Source: Roseateles_E cavernae (GTDB lineage Bacteria > Pseudomonadota > Gammaproteobacteria > Burkholderiales > Burkholderiaceae_C). From it: a stretch of DNA of 64,000 nucleotides. The position numbers and the translations under genes are program-made. The notes under the pieces are model-generated. The model was given only the letters and a program-made list of their open reading frames with translations. It was not told where the DNA came from and did no database searches. Positions 39,396-48,589 of the stretch are shown here, in pieces (the first letter of the stretch is position 1; each line of letters begins with the position of its first letter). Location: positions 8,578-72,577 of the forward strand of contig NZ_JBDPLH010000015.1 of assembly GCF_040187885.1 (NCBI RefSeq), written 5' to 3'.

Positions 39396-40769
39396 CGGAC
39401 GCAGCGCCAGCAGCTGCGGCAGATCGAAGCTGTGCGCAAAGGCGAACAGCCAGCGCTCGGCCCGCTGGCGGCTGTTGCTGACCTGCAGCACCGCGCCGCT
39501 GGCCGGGTCCAGCACGATGTGGTGGGCCAGCGCATCGCCGAAGACCAGGCGCAGCGCCGGCAGCGGGCGCTCGCGCTGCCCGGTCATCGTGTGGGCCTCG
39601 CGGGCGTAGTAGTGGGCATCGTAGCCGCGCAGCCACTGGCGCTGCAGCAGCGGCGCGCCGGGCAGCATGGCGCGGGCCGCCACCACCAGGCTCGCTTCGT
39701 CAAGACCTGGCACCACCTCGCCTCGCGCATCGAGCAGCCACGCGCCGCTGGCGCTCTGGGCCCAGACGTAGTGCGAGCCACCGATGCGGCGCCACTCCAG
39801 CAGCCGCGCCTCGAAGCCCTGCGCGGCCAGACGGGCCAGCACCAGATCGGCCGGCGGCGCCGCGCCGGCCTGCAGCGGGCCGCCGGCATAGGCCTGGCGA
39901 TCGGGCTTCAGCCCTTGCGCCTCGAAGACCTTCCAGGGATTCATCGACAGCAGGCCGCTGATCACCCAGCTTAGCGCCAGCGTGCCGCCGAGCAGGCCAA
40001 GGATGTGGTGCCAGCGCGCCATCCGGCCGCGATAAGGCGAGCGCGAGCCGCTCTTGTAGCGGCCCTTGAAGCGCCAGCGCCAGAGGCCGACCACCAGGCC
40101 GCTGAGCCCCAGCACGCCGCCGGCCAGCGACAGCCAGATCACGATATCGGTCCACCAGGCATTCAGCGCCCCGCCGCGAAAGAGGTAGAGCCAGTGCAGC
40201 CAGGCGCCCAGCCAGCCCCAGGTCCGCTCGCTCAGGCTGGCATCGCGCACCACCTCGCCGCTGACGCCGCTGATATAGAGCCAGCGGCCGTCATCGACCG
40301 CGACCCGGTGCAGCGGCCGGTGGGCATCGAGCGCGCGCGAATGGGTCCAGGCGTCTTCCTGCACCGGGCCCAGGCTGCGCGCCGCAGCGCCACCGGCGAA
40401 GTGCGCGGCCGCCGCCACGGCCTGGGCCTCGTCCACGCCGGTGATGCGCGCGCCGCTGCGCGCATCGACTGCGGCCACGCTCTTGCCGCGAGCGTCGCTG
40501 AACAGATAGCGCGGCTGGCCGGCCACCGTGGCCAGCCGCCACTGCGTCGGCGCCTTGTCCAGACCAGCGGCCTGCAGCGCCTGTTCCAGCGGCACGCAGC
40601 AGCCCTGGGCCGGCAGCGGCGCCAGCCCCTGCAGCTGCTCGGCGGGGGTCAGTTTGGGATAGCCGACATACATCATCACCATGCCGGACAGGAACCACAG
40701 CGCCATCACCAGGCACAGCGCGATACCGGCCCAGCGATGCAGCAGATAGAGCCAACGCTTGAGTCTCAT
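39273..40769 (-). CDS. PepSY-associated transmembrane protein (PiuB-like, iron uptake)
   Basis: A 498-residue inner-membrane protein with four main membrane helices. The opening WLYLLHRWAGIALCLVMALW and later GRMARWHHILGLLGG carry the conserved His residues of the family. Two PepSY-like periplasmic regions lie between helices. PiuB-like proteins accompany siderophore receptors and may reduce or release iron in the periplasm. It starts 2 bp after the TonB receptor stop. Confidence 0.9.
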   Translation of the reverse strand: MRLKRWLYLLHRWAGIALCLVMALWFLSGMVMMYVGYPKLTPAEQLQGLAPLPAQGCCVPLEQALQAAGLDKAPTQWRLATVAGQPRYLFSDARGKSVAAVDARSGARITGVDEAQAVAAAAHFAGGAAARSLGPVQEDAWTHSRALDAHRPLHRVAVDDGRWLYISGVSGEVVRDASLSERTWGWLGAWLHWLYLFRGGALNAWWTDIVIWLSLAGGVLGLSGLVVGLWRWRFKGRYKSGSRSPYRGRMARWHHILGLLGGTLALSWVISGLLSMNPWKVFEAQGLKPDRQAYAGGPLQAGAAPPADLVLARLAAQGFEARLLEWRRIGGSHYVWAQSASGAWLLDARGEVVPGLDEASLVVAARAMLPGAPLLQRQWLRGYDAHYYAREAHTMTGQRERPLPALRLVFGDALAHHIVLDPASGAVLQVSNSRQRAERWLFAFAHSFDLPQLLALRPLWDGWMLVFSLAGLGLSLTGVVMGWRRLLRPPAHAPGQQA

Positions 40770-40771
40770 GC

Positions 40772-42904
40772 TCAGAACTTCCAGTCGATGGCCAGGCTGA
40801 GGCTGCGCGGCGCGCCCAGATAGGGCAGGCTGCTGCCAAGACTGGCCACATAGCGTTCATCGCCGAGGTTGTCGACGCGGGCCTGCAACGTGGTCTGGCG
40901 GTCAATCTTCAGCGTGGCGCTGGCGCCGACCAGGTTGTAGGCGCCGTCCCAGACCGTGTTGGCGACATTGGCATAGCGCTTGCCGACATGGCGCCAGTCC
41001 AGGCCCAGGCCCAGGCTCTGCAGCGGCTGCCAGTCCAGCGCGGCGCCGGCCACCCAGCTCGGCACATTGGCGGGGGTCTGGCCGGCGCGCGAGACCGTGC
41101 CTTCGGTGAAGGCTTTGTAGCGCGCACGGGTGTGGCTCAGCTGACCGCTCAGGCGCAGCTGGGCGCTGGGCCGCCACTGCGCGCTGAGCTCAAGGCCGCG
41201 GCTGCTCTGCGCACCGACCGGCAGCGCGTTCGTGCTGTCGTTCGGGTCGGTGATGGAGAAGTTCTTGCGGCGCAGGTCGTAGAACGCCAGCGTGGCCTGG
41301 CCGCGTCCCTGGTCGAAGGCGAGCTTGCTGCCGATCTCGACCTGGCGGCCGCGCGTCAGCTCGAAGCTGCGCAGCGCACTGGCGCCGGCCGTGGCCAGCA
41401 CGCCGGACGGCGGGTCGGCGGCGCTGCTGGCCTGGGCATAGACCTGCCAATCCTTGCTGAGGTCCTTGACCAGGCCCAGCCGGCCGGTCAGCGGCTTGAA
41501 GTCGGTCGTGAACAGGGCCGGATTGGTGGCTGTCACGGTGCGGTAGTTGCGCACATCCAGCGCGATGCGGTCCCAGCGCAAGGCGCTGACCAGGGCATAG
41601 CCGCCGCCCAGCACGGTGCGGTTCTCGACGAACAGCGCCAGCGTGCGCAGCAGATTGCTGGCGCCAGGGCTGTAGCCGGGCTTGATGCCCGGGGTGCTGT
41701 AGAAGTAGCTGGCGGCGGGCTGGTAGGGATCGGTGCTGCCGAAGGGCCCGGCCACCGACAGCGGGAAGCGGGTCTGGCGGTTGAAGCTCCAATCGATGCC
41801 GGCCGCGAAGTCCGAGCGCAGGCCCGCGATCTCGCTGCCGTGGCTCAGCTCGGTGCGGCTGCCCCAGACGCGCTGGTCATGGCGCTGCAGCAGCGCATCG
41901 CGGCGCTCGACCGCGCTATTGCCGTTCTTGAAGACATAGGTCTCGACGTTCTCATAGTCGCGCAGCGCGTCGTAGAGGTAGAGCGTGTGGCTCAGCCGCG
42001 TGCGTTCGCTGAGGCGCCATTCCAGGATCGAGCGGGCCCAGGTCACGTCCTGCTGATAGCGGCCGTCGAGCGCGTTGTAATTGACGCCCAAGGTGGCGGC
42101 ATCGAACTTCAGTTGCCCGGCAGGCACCGTGCCGTCGGCCGCGCGCAGCATCGGCGTGCCCCAGTAGGGTTGCATGACCTTCTCATGCTGGCGCTCGACG
42201 GCCAGGGTGTGGGTCAGGCCGGCGCTCAGCGGCGCCAGCCAGGAGGCGCTGGCCTGCCAGGACGTGCGCTCGCGGCCCTGGGTCCACAGCGCGCCTTCGT
42301 TGCGGTTCAGCTCGACACGCAAGACCTGGCCCCCGACGCCGCGCTGCAGGCTGGCCGAGCCCTGGGCACCGCGGTCGCCCAGACCCAGGCGCAGGCGGCT
42401 GATGTCGCCGCTGCGGTCCGCGATCTTGCTGATCACATTGATCGTGCCGCCGACCGCGCCGGAGCCGTTCAGAAAGCTCGAGGCGCCGCCGATGGCCTCG
42501 ACCCGCTCGACCATCCAGCTGTCCAGCGGCCGCGCGGCGATCGCGTCGTACTGCACGCTGATGCCGTTATAGAGCTGGGACAGCGAGCCCGAGCCGAAGC
42601 CGCGGTAGAACACCGTGCCGGCCGAACCCGGCGGGTCGGCGAAGACCACGCCGGGCACGCTCTTGAGCACCTCCTGGGTGTTGGCATAGGCGCGCCGCTC
42701 GATCTCGTCGCGCGAGACCACGGTCACGCTGGCCGGGGTCTCGCGCAGGCTCAGGCCCAGGCGGGAGCTGCTGCCGGCGGCCTCGTCGAGGTCGCTGCGC
42801 TGGGCGCTGCCGGTGACCAGGACCGGCTGCAGTTGTTCATGTTGATGGGCACGGGCGTGGGCGCAGGCCAGCATGGCCAGCACGCTGATCAGATGTTTTT
42901 TCAT
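40772..42904 (-). CDS. TonB-dependent siderophore-type receptor
   Basis: A 710-residue outer-membrane receptor. The signal peptide ends near ARAHQHEQLQPVLVTG, where the last residues resemble a TonB box. The plug motifs are LRETPASVTVVSRDEIERR, VFYRGFGSGS, VERVEAIGGASSFLNGSG and GGTINVISK; the barrel ends in AIDWKF. The middle gene of a DUF2946-receptor-PepSY operon, a common Burkholderiales uptake arrangement; the His near the mature N-terminus is worth noting. Confidence 0.93.
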   Translation of the reverse strand: MKKHLISVLAMLACAHARAHQHEQLQPVLVTGSAQRSDLDEAAGSSSRLGLSLRETPASVTVVSRDEIERRAYANTQEVLKSVPGVVFADPPGSAGTVFYRGFGSGSLSQLYNGISVQYDAIAARPLDSWMVERVEAIGGASSFLNGSGAVGGTINVISKIADRSGDISRLRLGLGDRGAQGSASLQRGVGGQVLRVELNRNEGALWTQGRERTSWQASASWLAPLSAGLTHTLAVERQHEKVMQPYWGTPMLRAADGTVPAGQLKFDAATLGVNYNALDGRYQQDVTWARSILEWRLSERTRLSHTLYLYDALRDYENVETYVFKNGNSAVERRDALLQRHDQRVWGSRTELSHGSEIAGLRSDFAAGIDWSFNRQTRFPLSVAGPFGSTDPYQPAASYFYSTPGIKPGYSPGASNLLRTLALFVENRTVLGGGYALVSALRWDRIALDVRNYRTVTATNPALFTTDFKPLTGRLGLVKDLSKDWQVYAQASSAADPPSGVLATAGASALRSFELTRGRQVEIGSKLAFDQGRGQATLAFYDLRRKNFSITDPNDSTNALPVGAQSSRGLELSAQWRPSAQLRLSGQLSHTRARYKAFTEGTVSRAGQTPANVPSWVAGAALDWQPLQSLGLGLDWRHVGKRYANVANTVWDGAYNLVGASATLKIDRQTTLQARVDNLGDERYVASLGSSLPYLGAPRSLSLAIDWKF

Positions 42905-42984
42905 TGACGGACATGACAGTGAGGCCGGCCGCTGCCATCAAGAAGGCAGGGCCGGCGAAATCGGTGGGAGCGAAGAAGGGACTG

Positions 42985-43395
42985 TCAGGTCGTCAGCGGG
43001 GGCGCGCGCGCCTGGGCTGTGGCCCAGACGGCGAGCAGGCGCGGGGCGCGCCAGAAAGCGAGCGGGCGCTCGAAGCCGAGCACCGGCGAGGCGCCGGCGG
43101 GCAGGGTCGGCGGCGGGGCCGCGTGATCGATGGGCAGCGTGCACAGCGGGCAGTGCTCGCCCCAGGCGCTGCTCTTCTTGCCCAGCTCCAGCGGCGCCAG
43201 CGGATCCTCGGCCAGGGCCGCCGTGTCCAGGCGCACAAAGCCGGGGCCTTGCACGGTGCAGACCTCGACCCAGACGCTGTCGGAGCGGGTCTGCAGCGCG
43301 TGGGCAAGACCCGGCACCAGGGCCGCCCACAGCAACGCCAGCACGGCCAGCAAGGCCGTGCAGCGGTGGGTGAGGGAGGGCTTGCGCTTGGGCAT
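42985..43395 (-). CDS. DUF2946 family protein
   Basis: A 136-residue protein with an N-terminal membrane/signal segment (CTALLAVLALLWAALVPGLAHA) and the DUF2946 Cys pattern: VWVEVCTVQG, then GEHCPLCTLPID. The Cys/His set suggests metal binding in the periplasm, and family members adjoin TonB receptors and copper genes. It is the first gene of the operon with the receptor and PepSY protein. Confidence 0.85.
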   Translation of the reverse strand: MPKRKPSLTHRCTALLAVLALLWAALVPGLAHALQTRSDSVWVEVCTVQGPGFVRLDTAALAEDPLAPLELGKKSSAWGEHCPLCTLPIDHAAPPPTLPAGASPVLGFERPLAFWRAPRLLAVWATAQARAPPLTT

Positions 43396-43429
43396 CGGAT
43401 GCGGATTCTAGGCGCCGCCGCGATCCGCC

Positions 43430-44485
43430 TTATTGCGCCGGGTCACGAATCTCCCAGCGGACCTTGTCGATCTCGGCCAGCAGCTCGGGTGCCAGCACCG
43501 TGCCCCAGGCGGCGATGTCCTCGTCGAGCTGGGCCTGGCTGGTGACGCCGATGATGGTGCTGGCGGTCTGCCAGCGGCCATAGCACCAGGCCAGCGCCAT
43601 GCGGGTGGGCGTCAGCCCATGGTCAAGGGCCAGCGCGTTGTAGCGCCGCGCGGCCGCCAGCGTCTCGGGCCGGGCCCAGCGCTGCTTCTTCATGCTCTCG
43701 AACAAGGCCAGCCGGCCGGCCGCCGGGTCGGCCAGGCCGCTGGCGTCGTACTTGCCGGTCAGCGTACCGAAGGCCAGCGGCGAGTAGGCCAGCAGCGACA
43801 CCTGGTGACGGTACAGCGCCTCGTCCAGCCCGTTCTCGGGCACGCGGTTGACCAGGCTGTAGGCGTTCTGCACCGAGACCACGCGCGGCAGGCCCTGCTG
43901 CTCGGCCAGATGGACGAACTCGGCCACCCCATACGGCGTCTCGTTGGACAGCCCGATGTGGCGCACCTTGCCGGCCTTGACCAGCTGGCCCAGCGCTTCG
44001 AGCTGGGCCAGGATGGGCGTGACCGGCTGGTCCTTGGCAGGCTCGAAGAACTGGCCGCCGAACATCGGCACATGGCGGGCCGGCCAGTGGATCTGGTAGA
44101 GGTCGATATGGTCGATCTGCAGGCGCTGCAGGCTGGCCTCGCAGGCGCTGATGATGTCGGCGGCCGTCAGATCGGGCGAGCCCTGGCGTATCCAGCCATA
44201 GCCGCGCGAGGGGCCGCTGACCTTGGTCGCGATCACCAGCTTCTCGCGCAGGCCCGGCCGGCTGCTGAGCCAGCGGCCGATGATGCGTTCGGTATCGGCA
44301 AAGGTCTCGGCGCGGGCCGGCACCGGGTACATCTCGGCCATGTCGATGAAGTTGATGCCCTGGGCCACGGCGCTGTCCAGCAAGGCATGGCTGGCGGCCT
44401 CGTCGACCTGCTCGCCGAAGGTCATCGTGCCCAGGCAGAGCCGGCTGACGCGCAAGTCCGAGCGGCCCAATGTGGTGAATTCCAT
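43430..44485 (-). CDS. NADP(H)-dependent aldo-keto reductase, Tas-like
   Basis: A 351-residue AKR-fold oxidoreductase. The catalytic tetrad is visible: Asp/Tyr in INFIDMAEMYPVP, Lys in EKLVIATKVSGP and His in LYQIHWPARHV; the cofactor end is STIIGVTSQAQLDED. Length and motifs match E. coli Tas. The physiological substrate is unknown. It is divergent from the DUF2975 gene across a very AT-rich promoter region. Confidence 0.9.
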   Translation of the reverse strand: MEFTTLGRSDLRVSRLCLGTMTFGEQVDEAASHALLDSAVAQGINFIDMAEMYPVPARAETFADTERIIGRWLSSRPGLREKLVIATKVSGPSRGYGWIRQGSPDLTAADIISACEASLQRLQIDHIDLYQIHWPARHVPMFGGQFFEPAKDQPVTPILAQLEALGQLVKAGKVRHIGLSNETPYGVAEFVHLAEQQGLPRVVSVQNAYSLVNRVPENGLDEALYRHQVSLLAYSPLAFGTLTGKYDASGLADPAAGRLALFESMKKQRWARPETLAAARRYNALALDHGLTPTRMALAWCYGRWQTASTIIGVTSQAQLDEDIAAWGTVLAPELLAEIDKVRWEIRDPAQ

Positions 44486-44591
44486 CTTTCTTTACTCCTG
44501 GCTCCTGCGGCATGCAGGCCTGATCAGGCGGCAGTGTGCCGCAAGTCGCGGTCGGCCATCCCCGATCGCTATGCGCCCGGATACTTTTTGC

Positions 44592-44623
44592 TTTACATCT
44601 ATTTTTTATTGTTTTACAGTAAA
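44592..44623 (+). promoter_or_regulatory. Sigma-70-like promoter with overlapping palindrome
   Basis: TTTACA (44592-44597), 17 bp, then TACAGT (44615-44620) form a good sigma-70 promoter for the DUF2975-XRE genes. The -10 lies inside the palindrome TTTAC-A-GTAAA (44613-44623), a plausible autoregulatory site for the XRE protein. The leader would be only about 10-15 bases, and no Shine-Dalgarno is seen before ATG 44638. Confidence 0.5.
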
Positions 44624-44637
44624 TTTCTTGTCAACAA

Positions 44638-45204
44638 ATGGCCACCATGAGCACCCACACCAGCCATTTCGGCGGCCAGCGCCGCATCCAGGGCCTGATA
44701 CGGCTGGTGCGCCTGCTGGCCCTGGTGGGCGGTGCGGCCCAGCTGCTGCTGCCCCTGCTGTTCTGGAGCCAGCCGGAGTGGGTGGCCCGGGTGGCACGCC
44801 AGGAATGGGGCTCCAGCGCCGCCAACCTGCAACTGGACGGAGGCTCCCGCCTGGCCGGACTCGCGGCCTCGGCCCTGCCGGCCCTGGTAGGCGCCTGGGC
44901 GATGTGGCAGGTCTGGTGCCTGTTCGGCTGCTATGCGCGCGGCGAGCTGCTGGCGCTGGCGCCGGTGCGTCATCTGCACCGCCTGGGCCTGGCACTGGTC
45001 GGCCTGGCGCTGGCGATGCCGCTGGGCCAGACCCTGGCCCTGCTGGCTCTGACCCTGGGCAACCCGCCCGGCGAGCGCCAGCTGGCGCTGACGCTGTCGT
45101 CCGAACACTATCTGTGCCTGCTGTTCGGCCTGATGCTGCTGGCCATTGCTGCGGTGATGCGCGAGGCGGTGCGGGTGGCGGACGAAAACGCCGAATTCAT
45201 CTGA
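44638..45204 (+). CDS. DUF2975 family membrane protein
   Basis: A 188-residue protein with four predicted membrane helices (LIRLVRLLALVGGAAQLLLPLLFW; AALPALVGAWAMWQVWC-like; LGLALVGLALAMPLGQ; YLCLLFGLMLLAIAA). DUF2975 proteins are almost always followed by a small YozG-type XRE regulator, as here, and may modulate it; the mechanism is unknown. ATG 44638 and ATG 44647 are both possible. Confidence 0.82.
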   Translation: MATMSTHTSHFGGQRRIQGLIRLVRLLALVGGAAQLLLPLLFWSQPEWVARVARQEWGSSAANLQLDGGSRLAGLAASALPALVGAWAMWQVWCLFGCYARGELLALAPVRHLHRLGLALVGLALAMPLGQTLALLALTLGNPPGERQLALTLSSEHYLCLLFGLMLLAIAAVMREAVRVADENAEFI

Positions 45205-45206
45205 GC

Positions 45207-45455
45207 ATGGCAAGCGGCATGCCCATTCTCGTGACCCTGGACCTGATGCTGGCGCGGCGCAAGATGCGCTCGCGCGAGCTGGCCGAGCGCATCGGCATCA
45301 CCGAGGCCAATCTCTCGCTGCTGAAATCCGGCAAGGTGCGCGGCGTGCGCTTCGAGACGCTGGCGCGCATCTGCGCGGTGCTGGACTGCCAGCCCGGCGA
45401 TCTGCTGGGCTACGAGGCCGGGCCGGAAGCGCCCGGCGAGGGGCCGGACGCATGA
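45207..45455 (+). CDS. Small XRE/Cro-type helix-turn-helix regulator (YozG-like)
   Basis: An 82-residue DNA-binding protein consisting of one HTH domain: LMLARRKMRSRELAERIGIT, EANLSLLKSGKVRGVRF, then ETLARICAVLDCQPGDLL. It is paired with the DUF2975 protein and overlaps the following envelope gene by four bases, so all three are translated together. Autoregulation through the palindrome at 44613 is inferred. Confidence 0.9.
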   Translation: MASGMPILVTLDLMLARRKMRSRELAERIGITEANLSLLKSGKVRGVRFETLARICAVLDCQPGDLLGYEAGPEAPGEGPDA

Positions 45456-46018
45456 GGGTAAAGACGATGCGGGCCCGGCTGGCGCTGCTGCTGGTCGTGC
45501 TGATCCACGGCCTGCTGTGGCTGCTGCTGACGCAGGGGAACTCGCCCGCACCGGTGCACAAACCCGAGCGGCAGCTGATCAGCCTGCGCCTGCAGCCCCT
45601 GTCTAGACCAGTAACCCGCCCACAGCCGGCACCGGCCGCGCGCAGACCGACTGGCAGCCCACAGCCACGCGCCGTAGCACGGACGCCCCCCCACACGATC
45701 AGCGCGCCGCCGGTCCCCGACACCCCAGCGCCCGCGCTCGCCGCCAGCCCCTCCGCCGCGTCGCCCGCCTCCGCTCCCTTGCCCTCGCTGCTTGACAGCG
45801 AGGGCACCCGCCGCGCGGTGCGCCAGGCCGCGCTGAGCGCACCGGAGGCGGCGCGGGCGAAATCCCTGCCCGAGACCACCCAGCAGCGCCTGGGCCAGGA
45901 CATCGCGAAAAGCGCCGACGGCGACTGCCTGAAGGGCGAGTTCGCCGGCGCCGGCATGGGCTTGCTGAGCGCGCCCTTCTGGCTGCTGGCCGAGGCGCGT
46001 GGCAAGTGCAGACGCTGA
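45452..46018 (+). CDS. Proline-rich single-pass envelope protein (TonB-like architecture), function unknown
   Basis: A 188-residue protein with one N-terminal membrane segment (LALLLVVLIHGLLWLLLTQG) and a long Pro/Ala-rich periplasm-spanning stretch (about 30-110). A small C-terminal domain with two Cys follows (GDCLKGEFAGAGMGLL, ARGKCRR). The layout recalls TonB or TolA, but the TonB C-terminal domain is not recognisable. It overlaps the XRE gene by four bases. Confidence 0.6.
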   Translation: MRVKTMRARLALLLVVLIHGLLWLLLTQGNSPAPVHKPERQLISLRLQPLSRPVTRPQPAPAARRPTGSPQPRAVARTPPHTISAPPVPDTPAPALAASPSAASPASAPLPSLLDSEGTRRAVRQAALSAPEAARAKSLPETTQQRLGQDIAKSADGDCLKGEFAGAGMGLLSAPFWLLAEARGKCRR

Positions 46019-46053
46019 GCCAACAAACCATCCGATCAACCAGGGAGTCCCCC

Positions 46054-46803
46054 ATGACCAAGCCGATCTGGCTGCTGTACTTCATCGCCCTGCCCGCTGC
46101 ACTGGCGCAGACGCCGCCACCCGCCCAGCTCGACACCGTCCAGGTCGGCCTGGTGCGCGACCCCGCCGCGATGCCTTACGAGCGCATGAACACCATGCTG
46201 CAGGGGCTGAGAAAATACGGCCAGGGCCTGATCGTGATGGACTTCAAGCTGGGGCCCAAGACCTTCGCGGCCCAGCCCGCGCCCAAGCTGGCGGTGGCCC
46301 ATGAGGAGGGCTATCTGCCGATCAAGGTCGACGCCGAGGGCCGCTTCGAGCTGCCCTTGCTGCCGCCCGAACAGGCCAAGGGGGCCGAGCTGGCCAGCAA
46401 TATCCCGCGCGGCGCCGCCGAGATGCAGGGCCGCATCCGCCTGACCACGCCGCCCGAGCAGCTGAGCATGGCCACGGTGCGCCGCATCATGGGCATCGCC
46501 CGCACCCTGCGCAGCGAGTTGCTGCCCTGGTATGCCCGCTGGCTGTTCCCGCAGATCCAGGGCGTGCGGGTCTGCAGCGCCGAGCCCAAATGGGAGCTGG
46601 AGTGGCGCGACGAGCAGGGCCAGCTGCTGGGCCTGCCGCTGGCGGCCGAGCCCAAGGACCGCGACCCCGACGCGCCCAAGGACAAGCCCAGCCCGCCCTG
46701 CACCACGCTGACCGGCGCCGAGCCCTGGCCCGACGCAGCCCGCCTGGTGGCGCCGGCCGATGCCCGGCTCAGCGTGCGGCTGACGAGCTCAAGGGCGCAG
46801 TAA
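46054..46803 (+). CDS. Secreted protein of unknown function
   Basis: A 249-residue protein with a short signal peptide ending at ALPAALAQ. The mature part has a mixed alpha/beta region (YERMNTMLQGLRKYGQGLIV), a helix-rich middle and a C-terminal segment with a Cys near each end (VRVCSAEPKW, PSPPCTTLTG). I recognise no family. ATG 46054 follows AGGGAG. It follows the Pro-rich protein gene by 35 bp and overlaps the convergent acyl-CoA synthetase gene by 35 bp. Confidence 0.65.
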   Translation: MTKPIWLLYFIALPAALAQTPPPAQLDTVQVGLVRDPAAMPYERMNTMLQGLRKYGQGLIVMDFKLGPKTFAAQPAPKLAVAHEEGYLPIKVDAEGRFELPLLPPEQAKGAELASNIPRGAAEMQGRIRLTTPPEQLSMATVRRIMGIARTLRSELLPWYARWLFPQIQGVRVCSAEPKWELEWRDEQGQLLGLPLAAEPKDRDPDAPKDKPSPPCTTLTGAEPWPDAARLVAPADARLSVRLTSSRAQ

Positions 46804-48508
46804 CGCCGGCTGCCCGCGCCCGCTCCTCCTCCTGCCGCCGCAGCACGCCGCGCTGCAGCTTGCCGGTGGTGGTCATCGGCAGGGCCTCGATGAACTCGAT
46901 CTCCTTCGGGTATTCGTAGGGCGCCAGCCGGCCCTTGACATGGGCTTGCAGCTCGGCGATCAGCGCCGCCGAGCCGTGCCGCCCCGGGGCCAGCACCACA
47001 TAGGCCTTGACCAGGGCGCCGCGCTCGGCATCGGGTTTGGGCACCACGGCAGCGTTCGCGACCGCCGCATGCTTGACCAGGCAGTTCTCGATCTCGCTGG
47101 GGCCGATGCGGTAGCCGGCCGACTTGAAGACGTCGTCGCTGCGGCCCTGATACCAGAGGTAGCCGTCCTTGTCCTGCAGCGCCATATCGCCGGTGCGGCA
47201 CCAGCTGTCCTCGGGGTCGCCGGTGAACTTGGCCCGGGTCGCGTCCGCGCGGCCCCAGTAGCCCAGGAAGAAGACCGGGTCGGGATGGCCGTGCACATCG
47301 CGCCGGTGCACCGCCACATCGCCGGCCACGCCCGGGGGACAGGTCTTGCCCTCGGCGTCGATCACCGCGACCCGGTGGCCCGGATAGGCCCGCCCCATGC
47401 TGCCGGGCCGGGCCGGCCAGAAGCGGCTGCAGTTGCCCACCACATAGTTGATCTCGGTCTGGCCGAACATCTCGTTGACCGTCACGCCCAGCTGCTCGCG
47501 ACAGTAGGCAAACACCGCATCGCCGACCGCCTCGCCGGCGCTCATGATGGCCTCGAGCTTGAGCGCATAGCGCTCGCGCGGCCGCGGCAACGCCTTCATC
47601 ATCGCCTTCAGCGCGGTGGGGAACAAAAAGGTGTGGGTCACGCCATGGGCGGCCATCAGCTCGAAGGCCTTGTCCGGCGCGAAGCGGCCCTGGTAGGCGA
47701 CGATGGGCCGGCCGAAATACAGCGTCGGCAAGAGCGCATCCATCAGCCCGCCAGTCCAGGCCCAGTCGGCCGGGCTCCAGAACACCGCCTGCGTGCCCTT
47801 CTCCGGCGCGGCCGGGTCGAAGCCGAACCAGTTCTGGCTTGCGACAAAGCCGCTCAGATTGCCGATCAGCGCGCGGTTCGGGATCAGCGCGCCCTTGGGC
47901 GGGCCGGTCGTGCCGCTGGTGTAGATCAGCACCGCGGCCTCGTCGGCCTTGGTCCGCTCGGCCGTGAAGCGGGCATCCTCGGCCTGCAGCGCGGCCATCC
48001 AGCCGATCTCGTCGCAGTCAGCCTGGCATTCACCGACGACGATCAGATGGCGCAGCGCCGGGCAGCGCGCGCGCACGCCACGCAGCGCCTCCAGCGCCGC
48101 GCATTCGACCAGGGCCAGCACCGCAGCGCTGTCCTGCAGCCGGTACTCCAGCGCCTCGGGGCCGAACAGCATGGACAGCGGCATCGCCACCGCGCCGAGC
48201 TGGCTGATCGCAATCTGGGCCACTGCGGTCTCGAAACGCTGCGGCAGCACCACCGCGACCCGGTCGCCGCGCCGCACGCCCAGGCGCCGCAGCGCATTGC
48301 TGAGCCGGTTCGCGGCGCGCTGCAGCTGGCCGTAGCTGTAGTGCGCGCGGCAGCCGCTGTCGCTGTCGAACAGCACGGCGGTGGCCTCGGGCGTGTCGCG
48401 GGCCCAGCGGCCGCAGCAGGCCTCGGCGATATTGAAATACTCGGGCACCTGCCAGCGGAACGCGCTGTGCAGTGCCAGGTAGGCATCTTCTTGTTGCTTG
48501 GTGGTCAT
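46769..48508 (-). CDS. Acyl-CoA synthetase (AMP-forming), acetyl/medium-chain type
   Basis: A 579-residue adenylate-forming ligase that activates a carboxylate to its CoA thioester. Motifs: P-loop-like YTSGTTGPPKGAL, NEMFGQTEINYVVGN, YLWYQGRSDDVFKSAGYRIG hinge, and C-terminal catalytic Lys in TTTGKLQRGVLRR. Similar proteins act on acetate, propionate or medium-chain fatty acids. ATG 48508 gives a normal N-terminus; the frame runs further upstream without similarity. Confidence 0.92.
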   Translation of the reverse strand: MTTKQQEDAYLALHSAFRWQVPEYFNIAEACCGRWARDTPEATAVLFDSDSGCRAHYSYGQLQRAANRLSNALRRLGVRRGDRVAVVLPQRFETAVAQIAISQLGAVAMPLSMLFGPEALEYRLQDSAAVLALVECAALEALRGVRARCPALRHLIVVGECQADCDEIGWMAALQAEDARFTAERTKADEAAVLIYTSGTTGPPKGALIPNRALIGNLSGFVASQNWFGFDPAAPEKGTQAVFWSPADWAWTGGLMDALLPTLYFGRPIVAYQGRFAPDKAFELMAAHGVTHTFLFPTALKAMMKALPRPRERYALKLEAIMSAGEAVGDAVFAYCREQLGVTVNEMFGQTEINYVVGNCSRFWPARPGSMGRAYPGHRVAVIDAEGKTCPPGVAGDVAVHRRDVHGHPDPVFFLGYWGRADATRAKFTGDPEDSWCRTGDMALQDKDGYLWYQGRSDDVFKSAGYRIGPSEIENCLVKHAAVANAAVVPKPDAERGALVKAYVVLAPGRHGSAALIAELQAHVKGRLAPYEYPKEIEFIEALPMTTTGKLQRGVLRRQEEERARAAGVTAPLSSSAAR

Positions 48509-48589
48509 CGGGCCTCCGCCTCGCGCTCCAACGAGCCGCTGAGGGTAGCGAGCGCAGGCAGCGGCGGCCTCATGGCTTACCCTAGCGCC

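Noticed and set aside
40988..42907. 639-codon open frame on the plus strand
   Set aside because: Antisense of the second TonB receptor; Ala/Gln/Arg-rich with no recognisable domain.
46940..48589. Plus-strand open frame running into the ArsC-like gene
   Set aside because: Only the part from 48590 (or 48572) has family similarity; the rest is antisense of the acyl-CoA synthetase.
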